A DNA stretch of 64,000 bases from JAWKVD01 sp041398225 (GCA_041398225.1 JAWKVD010000014.1:40074-104073); one strand, 5' to 3'. Counted from the first letter of the stretch, positions 1 to 8,951 are shown. A program made the numbers and translations. The notes: generated by a model from the sequence alone, not told the origin.

Positions 1-763
1 AGTTCACGCCGATGACCTGGCCCTTCTCATTGAACAGCGGACCGCCCGAATTGCCGCGATTGATCGGGGCGTCGACCTGAATGAAGTCGTCATAGCTGCC
101 GCCCGTCGTCCGCCCGCGCGCCGACACGATGCCAGCCGTCACGGTGTTGCCCAGCCCGAAGGGCGAGCCCATTGCGAATACATTGTCGCCGGGACGCGCA
201 TTGTCGCTGTCGCCCCACGCCAGCGGCGCCGGCAGGTTTTTCGAATTGATCTTGATGACGGCGAGATCGGTCTTGGGATCGGTTCCGATGACCTCGGCCG
301 TCTCCTCACGACCGTCGGCGAACTGAACGGTCACGCTCTTGGCGTTCTCAACCACATGGTTGTTGGTGACGATATGACCATCGCGGTCGACGATGAACCC
401 GGAACCGGACCCGAAACTGTCAGGCAGCTCCTGGTTTCCGTCCGGCAGGCTGCGGCGGAAGAACTCGCCGAACGGCGAACCCCGGAACGCGTCGGGGACG
501 CCGGCCGAACCGCGGTTTGGCGACCGGACGACAATCTGAACCACCGACGGGGAAACCTGCTCGACAAGGTCGGCCAGATTGGGCGCCGTACCCCACCGCC
601 CCGCTTGTCCCGCGACTGAGGCGGCGACCTGTCCGGCGGTAATCGCCGCGGTAGACGACATTGCCTCGGTTCCGGCTTGCGACGGACTTGTCAAAACAAG
701 GGCGGCCAGCCCCGCGCCAGCCAGAAGCCCGGCGGAACCGCCAAAGAGTGCACCACGTGCCAT
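1..763 (-). CDS. HtrA/DegP-type periplasmic serine protease (C-terminus outside window)
   Basis: The visible 254 residues are the N-terminal signal peptide and most of a trypsin-like domain; the PDZ region lies beyond the window edge. The catalytic triad can be read: His in HIVTNNHVV, Asp in KTDLAVIK, and Ser in GNSGGPLF. The first about 30 residues are an Ala/Leu/Gly-rich export signal ending near SPSQA. HtrA proteases degrade or refold damaged envelope proteins in the periplasm. The start at 763 is chosen because GGAG lies nine bases upstream; an in-frame ATG at 772 is possible but sits directly against the GGAG. The gene diverges from tdk across about 280 bases that must hold both promoters. 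Confidence 0.93.
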   Translation of the reverse strand, partial: MARGALFGGSAGLLAGAGLAALVLTSPSQAGTEAMSSTAAITAGQVAASVAGQAGRWGTAPNLADLVEQVSPSVVQIVVRSPNRGSAGVPDAFRGSPFGEFFRRSLPDGNQELPDSFGSGSGFIVDRDGHIVTNNHVVENAKSVTVQFADGREETAEVIGTDPKTDLAVIKINSKNLPAPLAWGDSDNARPGDNVFAMGSPFGLGNTVTAGIVSARGRTTGGSYDDFIQVDAPINRGNSGGPLFNEKGQVIGVN

Positions 764-1045
764 ACTGTTCATCTCCAATATTCCTGAATTCGAGGCGAAG
801 CAGATCCGCCGCGAGGCCGTCGTCCATCGGGCGGCCGGGGGCGGAACATCGATCGAACGGGTCTCAGTTGCTCCCCGATTATGGACGCAATGCGGCGAGC
901 TTGGTGCAGCTCTGCCCCAGACGACGGCCGCAATGCCGCACTCACGGGTATTTGTTCCCAGAAACCTTCGCCTCTGGCGCTGGAGCCGCCCCATCGCGAC
1001 GGCCAGTATGACGGTCGTGGAACACGCGAGACGCCGGAGCGGAAC

Positions 1046-1759
1046 TTGGCCAAACTCTACTTCAGCTACGCCGCCATGAACGCGGGCAAATCCACCATCC
1101 TCCTGCAGGCCTCGTACAACTATCAGGAGCGTGGGATGCGGACGCTCGCCTATACGTCGATGCATCACGCCAAACACGACGATGGCGAGATCGTTTCGCG
1201 TCTCGGGGTACGTACGCGCGCCCGCACCTTCGCACCCGGAGACAAGCTCTACGCCGGCATCGCGCGCGCGCATCGTCGTCTGCCCGTCCATTGCGTGTTC
1301 GTCGATGAAGCCCAGTTCCTCACCAGGGACCAGGTTTGGGAACTCGCCCGCGTGGCGGACGAATTGAACATCCCCGTACTCTGCTACGGATTGCGCACCG
1401 ACTTCCGCGGCGAATTGTTTGAGGGATCGGCCGCCCTGCTCGCTATCGCCGACAGCCTCAGGGAGATCCGCACCATCTGTCATTGCGGCTCAAAGGCCAC
1501 CATGGTGGTGCGCACGGACAGTACGGGCAAGGCGGAACGTAACGGAGAGCAGGTCGGCGTCGAACGCGGTCAGTATGTTTCGCTTTGCAGGAAGCACTGG
1601 CTCGAAGCGATGGGCCGCACCCGCAAGACACGGCCCCCTGCCGGAAGCGCGCTGCATCGAATTCCAGCTAAGCGTTCGACAAAAACAGGCAGCAACGGCG
1701 AAGGAAAACGTCGACGCAAAAACGGCGGAAACGGCTCAGCGCGCCGTCAGGGCGCGTAG
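1046..1759 (+). CDS. tdk: thymidine kinase
   Basis: This encodes a type II thymidine kinase of 237 residues, which phosphorylates thymidine to dTMP in pyrimidine salvage. The P-loop is at the N-terminus (MNAGKS), the DEAQF motif is Walker B, and the cysteines in CHCG and near the C-terminus (SLCRKHW) are the structural zinc ligands. A TTG start at 1046 is preferred because GGAG sits six bases upstream and family members begin with M-A-K-L-Y-F; an upstream in-frame ATG at 881 would add 55 residues not seen in the family. The last about 40 residues are a Lys/Arg/Gly-rich tail beyond the usual fold. Its 3' end overlaps the convergent NTF2-like gene by 13 bases. Confidence 0.95.
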   Translation: MAKLYFSYAAMNAGKSTILLQASYNYQERGMRTLAYTSMHHAKHDDGEIVSRLGVRTRARTFAPGDKLYAGIARAHRRLPVHCVFVDEAQFLTRDQVWELARVADELNIPVLCYGLRTDFRGELFEGSAALLAIADSLREIRTICHCGSKATMVVRTDSTGKAERNGEQVGVERGQYVSLCRKHWLEAMGRTRKTRPPAGSALHRIPAKRSTKTGSNGEGKRRRKNGGNGSARRQGA

Positions 1760-2106
1760 GCCGCGATGCTTCTTGCGACCTTGCCGTCGTCGCGAAAGAC
1801 AAACGTTTCAGACACCGCCTGTCCTCGCTGATTGGTATACTGCACCGTCAGAGCGTCTGAACCGACATAGAGTTGGCTGATCTCGAAATACAGATCGCGC
1901 GCATGCGCCAACGCAGCGGACCAATAGGAACGCAACGCCGATTTGCCGAACACGAAGTCGACGTCCTCCCCCGTAACCATCCGGACGCGTGGCGAGTGAA
2001 ACACGATGTCCTCCGCATAGTGCGAAAGGATGGCCTCAAGGTCGTGATCGTTCCACGCCTGCACCCATTCGCGAGCGAAGGTTTGGGCGAATTCACCGTC
2101 AATCAT
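1747..2106 (-). CDS. NTF2-like / SnoaL-like fold protein
   Basis: This is a 119-residue cone-shaped NTF2-like domain. The N-terminal helix carries WVQAWNDHDLEAILSHY, followed by a strand with FHSPRV, which is the typical start of the SnoaL/ketosteroid-isomerase-like superfamily. No specific activity can be assigned from sequence. ATG 2106 has GGAAG a few bases upstream. It overlaps the end of the caspase gene by eight bases, so the two are probably translationally coupled and could work together. Confidence 0.8.
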   Translation of the reverse strand: MIDGEFAQTFAREWVQAWNDHDLEAILSHYAEDIVFHSPRVRMVTGEDVDFVFGKSALRSYWSAALAHARDLYFEISQLYVGSDALTVQYTNQRGQAVSETFVFRDDGKVARSIAAYAP

Positions 2107-2872
2107 TGCGTCTTCCGGAAAATGGGTTGTCGCGGCAGGAGCTGAAGAACACAAGATTGAGTTCGCTCGCTCTGGCAAGTCCCGAAATACGCTTGAGGGA
2201 TACGGCGTTCGTTTCCAGGTATCGGGCGCTCTGCTCGGGATAATCACCCAGGATCAGATATGCGTCTCGGCCACGCTGAACGCCATGGCCGGTAATGTAG
2301 ACCGCAGCCACATCGGCGTTCGCTGCACGATTGGCGAACGCATCGAACGCCGCGTCCAGTGCATCGTGGGGCGTGTCGAGCAGAACTGTTGTGTCGAAAC
2401 CGACGCGCTTGAACGCCTCCGCCACTCTGCCGGCGTCGAACCGCGATCCGCCAAGCGAGGCGACCCCGCCTCCTGCGTGGCTGTAGTCGGAGACGGCGAG
2501 CACAAGCGCGACGCGTTGCTCTTCCCGGCGGCGCGCGAAAGTCCAGAACGGCAGCGGCACGCTGCGCGGTATCTCCGCAGAATGCCAACCGAACGAGTAT
2601 TTGGCGTTAGCAGCGGCCAGCCGCTCGCCAAAATCACGCAGAGGCAATTCTGGAATGGCCAGCACTTCGACAAGAGCGGTCGCGAACGGATTTCCGCCCG
2701 TGTCGTCACGCTCCATCGTCAGACGACCCGGCATCCCCGCATAGTAGACGAGTGGAGACCGCGAAAGCCCCGGAGACTGCGCGGCCGCGGCGCCGCCGAT
2801 CACCGCAACACCTAACCCAGCGAGCGCCGCCCGACGAGTGAAAGCATAGCTTGAATGCGATTGCGTCTTCAC
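2099..2872 (-). CDS. caspase-family (peptidase C14) protein, exported, short C-terminus
   Basis: The 257-residue product starts with a twin-arginine-like export signal (TRRAALAGLG, then an Ala-rich h-region). The caspase p20 core follows: VALVLAVSDY, the catalytic His in YITGHGVQ and the catalytic Cys in FFSSCRDNPF. The frame stops about nine residues after the cysteine motif, whereas metacaspase-like p20 domains normally continue for tens of residues, so substrate-loop elements appear to be missing. The start codon is GTG with no clear Shine-Dalgarno. The stop overlaps the NTF2-like start by eight bases. Protease activity is therefore uncertain; it may be a truncated or pseudo-caspase. Confidence 0.8.
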   Translation of the reverse strand: MKTQSHSSYAFTRRAALAGLGVAVIGGAAAAQSPGLSRSPLVYYAGMPGRLTMERDDTGGNPFATALVEVLAIPELPLRDFGERLAAANAKYSFGWHSAEIPRSVPLPFWTFARRREEQRVALVLAVSDYSHAGGGVASLGGSRFDAGRVAEAFKRVGFDTTVLLDTPHDALDAAFDAFANRAANADVAAVYITGHGVQRGRDAYLILGDYPEQSARYLETNAVSLKRISGLARASELNLVFFSSCRDNPFSGRRND

Positions 2873-2930
2873 GCGATCAGTCTAGGCCGCCCGACGACAG
2901 ACGACCAGACCGACCGTTTGGCGCCCGTCG

Positions 2931-4505
2931 CTAGAAGCGCAACACCTTCACATAACGGACCTGAGGCAACGCCTTGATCTTCGCCAGCGTATCCTCGGGA
3001 ACATCCTGATCGATCCCGACCAGGGCGATGGCGTCGCCGCCTTCATCTTCGCGGCCGAGGTTGAAGGTCGCGATATTGACCTTCGCCTCCCCCAGAAGAC
3101 CGGCCATGGCGCCGATAAAGCCCGGCTTGTCTGAGTTGTTCACGAACAGCATGAACGGATGGAAGTCGGCATCCAGCGCCATGCCCTTCACCTCGACGAT
3201 GCGAGGCTTCCCGGCGATGATGGCGCCAGCGACAGACCGCCACTTGCCGTCGACCTTGACCTTCACCCGGATCAGGCTGTCAAAGACAGGGCTGTCGTCG
3301 CGCTTGGATTCCTTGAGCTGCCCGCCACGTTCCTGCAACAGGGACGGAGCCGACACCATGTTCACTTCAGCCATGAACGGGCGCAGCAGACCCGCCAGCA
3401 ATGCCGCCGTCAGCGGCTTGCGATTCAGCTTGGTGACCTCGCCCTCATACTCGACCTCGACTTCCGACAACCCGCCGTCAGCCACTTGCCCCGCGAACGC
3501 GCCCAGCCGCTCTGCAAGCTCGATGAACGGCTTGAGGCGCGGGGCTTCGTCCGCCGTCACGCTCGGCATGTTGAGAGCGTTGGTCACCGCGCCGGTCAGC
3601 AGATAGTCCGCCATCTGCTCAGCCACCTGGAAGGCCACATTGTCCTGCGCCTCGACGGTCGAGGCGCCAAGGTGAGGCGTCGCGACAAAGTTGGGCGCGC
3701 CAAACAGAACGTTCGATTTCGCGGGTTCCTCGGAGAACACGTCAAACGCCGCAGCGCCGATCTGACCCGATTCAAGGCCGGCTCTCACCGCAGCTTCGTC
3801 GACCAGTCCGCCGCGTGCGCAGTTGACGATGATCACGCCTTTTTTCGTCTTGGCGAGATTGTCGGCAGACAGAATGTTCCGCGTCTGATCGGTCAGCGGC
3901 GTATGCAGCGTGATGATGTCGGCGCGTTTGAGCAGATCGTCCAGCTCGACTTTCTCCACACCCATCTCGGTGGCGCGTTCAGGCGTCAGGAACGGGTCAT
4001 AGGCCACGACCTTCATCTTGAGGCCCAACGCACGGTCGGCGACGATCGAACCGATATTGCCGGCGCCGATAAGGCCGAGCGTTTTTGAAAACAGCTCCGT
4101 GCCGACATAATCCTTCTTGGGCCACTCGCCGGCCTGCGTGCGGGCGCTCGCCGCCGGAATCTGGCGCGCCGCGGCGAACATCATGGCGATCGCATGTTCC
4201 GCCGTCGTGATGGCGTTGCCGAACGGCGTGTTCATCACCACCACGCCCTTGGCCGTGGCGGCCTTGACGTCGACATTGTCGACGCCGATCCCGGCGCGCC
4301 CGATCACCTTCAAATTGGTCGCCGCAGCGATGACATCGGCGTCCGGCTTGCATGCGGAACGAACGGCGAGACCATCATACTGATCGATGATCTTGATCAG
4401 CTCATCCTTCTTGAGGCCGACCTTGCGATCGACCTCAATGCCCCGGTTCTTGAAGATGTCCGTCGCGCCATCGGCGAGATCATCGGCAATAAGAACTTTC
4501 ACCAT
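2931..4505 (-). CDS. serA: D-3-phosphoglycerate dehydrogenase
   Basis: SerA oxidises 3-phosphoglycerate to 3-phosphohydroxypyruvate, the first step of serine synthesis. The 524-residue length matches the long form with a D-2-hydroxyacid dehydrogenase core, an intervening domain and a C-terminal ACT domain (around residues 450-524), which is the likely site of feedback control. The NAD-binding loop is GLIGAGNIG, and catalytic motifs NCARGGLVDE and TPHLGAST are present. GGAG lies nine bases before ATG 4505. It begins 18 bases after the PI-PLC gene, so it is probably co-transcribed with it and, further upstream, with serC. Confidence 0.97.
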   Translation of the reverse strand: MVKVLIADDLADGATDIFKNRGIEVDRKVGLKKDELIKIIDQYDGLAVRSACKPDADVIAAATNLKVIGRAGIGVDNVDVKAATAKGVVVMNTPFGNAITTAEHAIAMMFAAARQIPAASARTQAGEWPKKDYVGTELFSKTLGLIGAGNIGSIVADRALGLKMKVVAYDPFLTPERATEMGVEKVELDDLLKRADIITLHTPLTDQTRNILSADNLAKTKKGVIIVNCARGGLVDEAAVRAGLESGQIGAAAFDVFSEEPAKSNVLFGAPNFVATPHLGASTVEAQDNVAFQVAEQMADYLLTGAVTNALNMPSVTADEAPRLKPFIELAERLGAFAGQVADGGLSEVEVEYEGEVTKLNRKPLTAALLAGLLRPFMAEVNMVSAPSLLQERGGQLKESKRDDSPVFDSLIRVKVKVDGKWRSVAGAIIAGKPRIVEVKGMALDADFHPFMLFVNNSDKPGFIGAMAGLLGEAKVNIATFNLGREDEGGDAIALVGIDQDVPEDTLAKIKALPQVRYVKVLRF

Positions 4506-4523
4506 GGTTTAGTCTCCGTTCCG

Positions 4524-5729
4524 CTATTCAATCCTGGCGTCGCCGCACTTGTCAGCCGCCCTGAGCGGGTTGCAGCGGGCGATCGCGCCGCCGGGCATCG
4601 CGACCGCGTAGTCGCTGAAGTTGAGGTTGGGCTTGTAGTAATCCGTCGAGATGTACTGGCCGCCCGATGCAAAGGCCGCCGAGCGCTTCACGGTCGTATT
4701 GGCGCGCACCTCGACCGTGTCCTGCTCCGTGCGCGTGCGAACGATAAAGCCATCCTTCACGGCCTGATGGATTGCGTCCTGATTGACGATCGGGTCATCC
4801 CACATCAGCCATGCGGCGTCCGGATCGGCTGAAACCGCCCGCACGAACATAGGGCGCGTCTTGATGCCGCCTGAGACGTTGCGGTAGGGCTCCGTCGACG
4901 TGCGGCTCGCGAGAATGCCGATCATCACCCGACTACGCGCTTCGCCCAACACCGGCCAGTTATCCGCCAGAACGCCCTCGCGCACAGAGGCGTAGTCGCC
5001 CTGAATATCTGCGGGGGTGATTAGCGATGTGCGCGGAAACACGCTGAGCACTTCCGCATCAAGCGCATCCCAGGCCGCCGCATCGAACCTGCGCACAGGC
5101 GCCGCGCCGGGAATGTCCACCGCACTGTCCTTGGTGTTCAGCATGATGAACATGGGCGCATGGTCGGGATGCGCCTTTGACCAGTTTCGTATCTGCGTCA
5201 AACACGCCACCAGCGTCGGACACGACGTCCGGTAGTCGATGTCCGGAACGTGCATCACCTTGAAGCCCGGCTTCGCCAACTCCTCCTTGAAGGCGAGGTC
5301 CGGCGCACCGAGGCCCCGCTCGATCACCTGACGACGCAACAATGGATCGAGATAGACCCCGCCCTCCGGATCATAGACAATGTCGATTTCAAGCTGCCGG
5401 ATGCCCCAGTCGAGCTGCGCGGGGATAGGTTCGTGCGCATACTCAAGCGCCTTCGCGTGCGCCGGCGACCGCTCCGCGAACAGCTGGAGTTCGTTTGGCG
5501 AAATCCACTGCTTGTAAGAGTTGTGCGTACCCAGAACCTGCATGTCGTTCATTTTCAGGTTCGCGTCGATCCATGAGCGAGCGCATCCCTCGCCTGCTGC
5601 ATCCGCCGTCGGCGCGGCGAGATCGCACGCGGATGCGTCGACAGCGAGCGACGCAGGCGCCCCCGTCTCCTGGCACGCAGCGAGCCCGAGCGCGGAAAAG
5701 GAAGCGGCGATCAAGAAAAGACGTTTCAT
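4524..5729 (-). CDS. lipoprotein with PI-PLC-like phosphodiesterase (TIM-barrel) domain
   Basis: The 401-residue product has a lipoprotein signal (lipobox LAAC, Cys at about residue 19). It then has a Ca2+-dependent phosphoinositide-specific phospholipase C-like fold: VLGTHNSYKQ carries the expected catalytic His, followed by the barrel motif QLEIDIVYDPEGG. Such proteins cleave phosphodiester head groups of phosphoinositides or related lipids; the bacterial substrate here is unknown. The chosen ATG has GGAG eight bases upstream. The same frame is open for another 117 codons upstream but overlaps the MazG-like gene, so that extension is rejected. The gene sits between serC and serA, an odd placement. 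Confidence 0.85.
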   Translation of the reverse strand: MKRLFLIAASFSALGLAACQETGAPASLAVDASACDLAAPTADAAGEGCARSWIDANLKMNDMQVLGTHNSYKQWISPNELQLFAERSPAHAKALEYAHEPIPAQLDWGIRQLEIDIVYDPEGGVYLDPLLRRQVIERGLGAPDLAFKEELAKPGFKVMHVPDIDYRTSCPTLVACLTQIRNWSKAHPDHAPMFIMLNTKDSAVDIPGAAPVRRFDAAAWDALDAEVLSVFPRTSLITPADIQGDYASVREGVLADNWPVLGEARSRVMIGILASRTSTEPYRNVSGGIKTRPMFVRAVSADPDAAWLMWDDPIVNQDAIHQAVKDGFIVRTRTEQDTVEVRANTTVKRSAAFASGGQYISTDYYKPNLNFSDYAVAMPGGAIARCNPLRAADKCGDARIE

Positions 5730-5811
5730 CGCGGTATCTCCAAGGCGGGAAAATACCTGCCTTAGGACGCTGCGATCACATGCGGATGACGCTCCGGGAT
5801 ATGTACGTATG

Positions 5812-6108
5812 CTAAACATGTCGGCCCGTCCCGTCGCCGGAAGCGAGCCATCTGCGAGATCGGTTGATCTCCATCTTGGCGTCGACCTCCGCGGAAAGGT
5901 CCCGCCCCACCAACGCAGCCAGCCTGTGCAACAGAATCGCCACATCCGCGGCTTCGCGCCCAATTTCGGGAATATCCCCTGCGCGAACCGCGGCCTCGAG
6001 TTCGTCGAGCTCCATGCGTGCACGGGCGACGAGCGCGGAAAGGTCGGAAACCTCTCCGAACGTCGCATCGGCCCACTCACGGATGGTTGCGCTGGTTTCG
6101 CGGGGCAT
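5812..6108 (-). CDS. MazG-like nucleotide pyrophosphohydrolase (DUF550-type)
   Basis: This is a 98-residue all-alpha protein. It has the metal-binding pattern of the MazG superfamily: ELDELEAA followed about 17 residues later by EAADVAILLHRL, then a basic KMEINRSRRW tail typical of the dATP/dGTP pyrophosphohydrolase-like group. It would hydrolyse (d)NTPs to monophosphates, perhaps as house-cleaning; the actual substrate is not determinable. It lies 53 bases downstream of serC and 82 bases upstream of the PI-PLC gene, all on the same strand. Confidence 0.78.
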   Translation of the reverse strand: MPRETSATIREWADATFGEVSDLSALVARARMELDELEAAVRAGDIPEIGREAADVAILLHRLAALVGRDLSAEVDAKMEINRSRRWLASGDGTGRHV

Positions 6109-6161
6109 CCCGACTTCCCGGTACTGGTTGGTTACGGTTGGTCTCGCTCAGACGAGCGGTC

Positions 6162-7325
6162 TCAACCGAGTTCCGCCGCCGCCGTCTCGAACGCCCAATC
6201 GAACCAGGGAATCGCCGCGGCAAGATCGGATGCATCAACCGTGGCGCCGCACCAGATCCGAAGCCCCGGAGGAGCGTCGCGGTAGCCTGCGATATCGTAG
6301 GCTGCGTTTTCCTTCTCCAGCAGGCTCGTCATCTTTTTCACGAAGGCCTGCTGTCCCTCGACATCTAGTTTCGCGACCCGCGGATCGACGATCTTGAACG
6401 TAACGGAGGTGTTTGAGCGCGTCGCGGGATCCTCGCACAGGAAGTCCACCCAAGGCGTGTTCGCAACCCAGCCCGCAAGCGTTTCAAGATTGGCGTTCGA
6501 ACGGTCGACCAGTCCCTTGAGCCCGCCGACGCTCTCAGCCCATTGAAGCGCGTCGATGTAGTCCTCAACCGCGAGCATGGAGGGCGTGTTGATGGTCTCG
6601 CCCTTGAAGATGCCTTCGTTGAGTTTGCCCGCCTTGGTCATGCGGAAGAGTTTCGGCAGCGGGCGGTCAGGCGCAAAGCTCTCAAGGCGCGCGACAGCTC
6701 GCGGAGACAGGATCAGCATGCCGTGGGCGCCCTCGCCCCCCATCACTTTCTGCCAGGAATAGGTCAGCACATCGATCTTGGCCCAATCGATCGGCATGGC
6801 GAAAACAGCGGAGGTGGCGTCGCAAAACACGATTCCCTCGCGGTCAGCCGCGATCCAGTCGGCGTTCGGAACCTTCACACCTGAGGTCGTGCCGTTCCAG
6901 GTGAACACGATGTCCGCGTCCTTGCGGGCTTTCGCGAGATCGGGAAGGCGTCCGTACTCGGCCCTGTAGACCGCCGCATCCAGCTTCAGCTGTTTGGTGA
7001 TGTCGGTCACCCAATCATTGCCGAAGCTTTCCCAGGCGAACACATCGACCGGGCGCGGCCCCAGCATCGACCACAACGCCGCCTCAATGGCGCCTGTATC
7101 CGATCCGGCCATGATACCGATGCGATAATCGTCGGGCACGCCAAGAACGCTGCGCGTCTTGTCGATCGCAAGCTGCAGACGCGCTTTGCCCAACTTGGAC
7201 CGATGCGAGCGCCCAAGGCTTTCAAGATAGAGGTTTGCGGGTGACCAGCCGGGGCGCTTGGCGCAGGGGCCGGAAGAAAAATGCGGGCGCGCGGGACGCA
7301 CGTCCGGCTTCGTGACAGTCGACAT
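6162..7325 (-). CDS. serC: phosphoserine aminotransferase
   Basis: SerC transaminates 3-phosphohydroxypyruvate with glutamate to give phosphoserine. The 387-residue product shows the alphaproteobacterial form: FSSGPCAKRPGW near the N-terminus, GSDTGAIEAALW, and the PLP-lysine motif SWQKVMGGEGAHG. It is the first gene of the run serC / MazG-like / PI-PLC / serA, and its 5' leader folds into two hairpins that abut the ribosome-binding site. Confidence 0.97.
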   Translation of the reverse strand: MSTVTKPDVRPARPHFSSGPCAKRPGWSPANLYLESLGRSHRSKLGKARLQLAIDKTRSVLGVPDDYRIGIMAGSDTGAIEAALWSMLGPRPVDVFAWESFGNDWVTDITKQLKLDAAVYRAEYGRLPDLAKARKDADIVFTWNGTTSGVKVPNADWIAADREGIVFCDATSAVFAMPIDWAKIDVLTYSWQKVMGGEGAHGMLILSPRAVARLESFAPDRPLPKLFRMTKAGKLNEGIFKGETINTPSMLAVEDYIDALQWAESVGGLKGLVDRSNANLETLAGWVANTPWVDFLCEDPATRSNTSVTFKIVDPRVAKLDVEGQQAFVKKMTSLLEKENAAYDIAGYRDAPPGLRIWCGATVDASDLAAAIPWFDWAFETAAAELG

Positions 7326-7381
7326 CTGGTTTTACTCCCATCCTTCCAGATGGGCTGATCGCCGTTGGGGGCGATTGGCCC
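7326..7381 (-). promoter_or_regulatory. serC leader RNA (two tandem hairpins)
   Basis: Reading the minus strand, two perfect six-base-pair hairpins stand in tandem: ATCGCC-CCCAAC-GGCGAT (7375-7358) and CCCATC-TGGAAG-GATGGG (7354-7337). The second stem ends in GGGAG, the probable Shine-Dalgarno of serC, so folding could gate translation. This agrees with the described serC leader motif found upstream of serC in alphaproteobacteria, whose last stem overlaps the ribosome-binding site. Assignment to that family is by recollection of its layout, not a covariance search. Confidence 0.72.
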
Positions 7382-7387
7382 GCGACG

Positions 7388-7416
7388 GATATGAGCCCCA
7401 TCGATCGGACAGTCAA
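7388..7416 (-). promoter_or_regulatory. sigma70-type promoter of serC
   Basis: On the minus strand TTGACT (7416-7411) and CATATC (7393-7388) are separated by exactly 17 bases. Transcription would begin near 7381, just before the first leader hairpin. Confidence 0.6.
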
Positions 7417-7438
7417 TCCACCCGGCGCCGGCCGTGGA

Positions 7439-8416
7439 TCACACTTTGATGCGCAAGGCCTGAGCGGGCCGCGCCCGCCGGTTGCCGATCCAGACGCCCG
7501 CCAGAATAAGAGCGAGCGCAGCGGGAGCTTCCCAGCCGGGCCGTTCGTGCAGGAATGCGACGCCGATCGCCAGCGCCACCATCGGCGCAAGATAGGTCGA
7601 GAACGAGGTGAACACCGGCCCCGCCCGCTGCACCAGAATGACAAACGCGATCATCGCCAGGCCGGTCGGACCGATCCCGATCCAAAGCAGGGCAAGCAGC
7701 GACTCGCGGCTTACATCCTCGGGAAACGGCGTCGTGGCCAACGCCGCAAGCAGGGCCGCAACGGCGCCGGACGACACCAGAATGAAGCTCGACAGGATCG
7801 GTTGAATGCGAGGGGCCTGACGCGTCGCGATGTTTCCGGCCGCGTAGAGGCTCGCCGCCAGAATCGAAAGGACAAGTCCCACAGCACGGGGGTCGACGCC
7901 GTTCGCCAGGCGGGGCGTCATCAGGACGATCAAGCCGATGAACCCCAATCCCACGCCGCTCGCACGCGCCCACGTCATTCGCTCCCCGGGCAAGATCAGG
8001 TGGGCCAGCACAATGGTGAAGATCGGCGCGGCCCCGTTGCAGATCGCCAGCACGGAGGAATCCGCCGTTCGCGCGGCATTCGCGTAGGCAAGATACGGCA
8101 GGGCCGTGAACACGATTCCGACCAACGACATCCACCCGGCGGCCGACCAGATCGCCCTGCCCCCGACGACGGTCTGGGCGCTGGCGCCGGTCCCTTTGGG
8201 TCTGCGCAACAGGACAGCAATCCCGAGCGGCGCCAGAAGCGCGCTCGCCACCGTCAAACGGCCGGCGATGATCCAGATCGGCGGAATCGTTTCAGCAGCG
8301 ATGCGCAGCGAGGCGAACGTCGTGCCCCAGACCAGCACCGTAAAGCCCAACAATAGCCAGTCCGCGGAATCCGGGCCGCTCTGCGCACCAACCGCCTCTT
8401 GACCTGACGCCGCCAT
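7439..8416 (-). CDS. EamA/DMT-superfamily transporter
   Basis: The 325-residue product is an inner-membrane protein with about ten hydrophobic helices arranged as two EamA repeats. The first opens with LLLGFTVLVWGTTFASLRI; the second begins near VGLVLSILAASLYAAGNI. Members export amino acids or other small metabolites, but the substrate cannot be read from sequence. ATG 8416 is chosen. A GTG at 8467 would add 17 residues but has a Shine-Dalgarno placed too close, so the start is uncertain. Confidence 0.88.
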   Translation of the reverse strand: MAASGQEAVGAQSGPDSADWLLLGFTVLVWGTTFASLRIAAETIPPIWIIAGRLTVASALLAPLGIAVLLRRPKGTGASAQTVVGGRAIWSAAGWMSLVGIVFTALPYLAYANAARTADSSVLAICNGAAPIFTIVLAHLILPGERMTWARASGVGLGFIGLIVLMTPRLANGVDPRAVGLVLSILAASLYAAGNIATRQAPRIQPILSSFILVSSGAVAALLAALATTPFPEDVSRESLLALLWIGIGPTGLAMIAFVILVQRAGPVFTSFSTYLAPMVALAIGVAFLHERPGWEAPAALALILAGVWIGNRRARPAQALRIKV

Positions 8417-8590
8417 CCCCGACCCGCACTCGAAATTGAAGCCCGCGCAGCCCGATCCGGGATCCACGCCGCCTGTTTGGTCGGTCAGACATTTCGCAAA
8501 TCAGGTCAGGTGACGCACTCGCATGAGATCGCGCGCCCGTCCATCGCCATCGCAATCACATGAAGACGGCGATCGTTGCATAACATCACG

Positions 8591-8627
8591 AACCCCGCCC
8601 GAGCAGATCCTTGCGCTGGGCGGGGTT
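8591..8627 (-). terminator. hairpin terminator after the small acidic protein gene
   Basis: A ten-base-pair GC-rich stem (8591-8600 with 8618-8627) lies 14 bases after the stop of the 8642-8842 gene. T-rich bases flank one side, so it could also act on plus-strand transcripts. Confidence 0.65.
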
Positions 8628-8641
8628 TCGTTCGGATTGAC

Positions 8642-8842
8642 TCACCGGGTCTGCTTGTGCGTCGCCTCGGACGTATCGCCGGAACGCAGAAGGGGGCCGC
8701 CCGACGAAGATCCGACGCCGTCGTCGACAATCATCGAGTGATGCTCGTCATGGTCGACGTCGATGCCGGCGGAGCGCTCAAACGCTTCCTCTTCCTGCTG
8801 ATCGGGTGTCTGGGTCAGTTTATCGCGATTTTTATCGGACAT
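8642..8842 (-). CDS. small acidic hypothetical protein
   Basis: This is a 66-residue hydrophilic protein, rich in Asp/Glu/His in its centre (DVDHDEHHS), with no signal peptide or membrane segment. It is supported by a near-perfect AGGAGG five bases before ATG 8842 and by a terminator hairpin just after the stop. It stands alone between the transporter and PhzF genes. No family is recognised. Confidence 0.75.
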   Translation of the reverse strand: MSDKNRDKLTQTPDQQEEEAFERSAGIDVDHDEHHSMIVDDGVGSSSGGPLLRSGDTSEATHKQTR

Positions 8843-8951
8843 GTTGTCCTCCTTGTGGTGTCGCCTCGCGGAGGCGCCGTCCCCACCAGCAGAACGTGGT
8901 TATTGCCGAGCCGTTCCGCCAGCCTTGCTCACGAAAATCTCGACGCGACAA

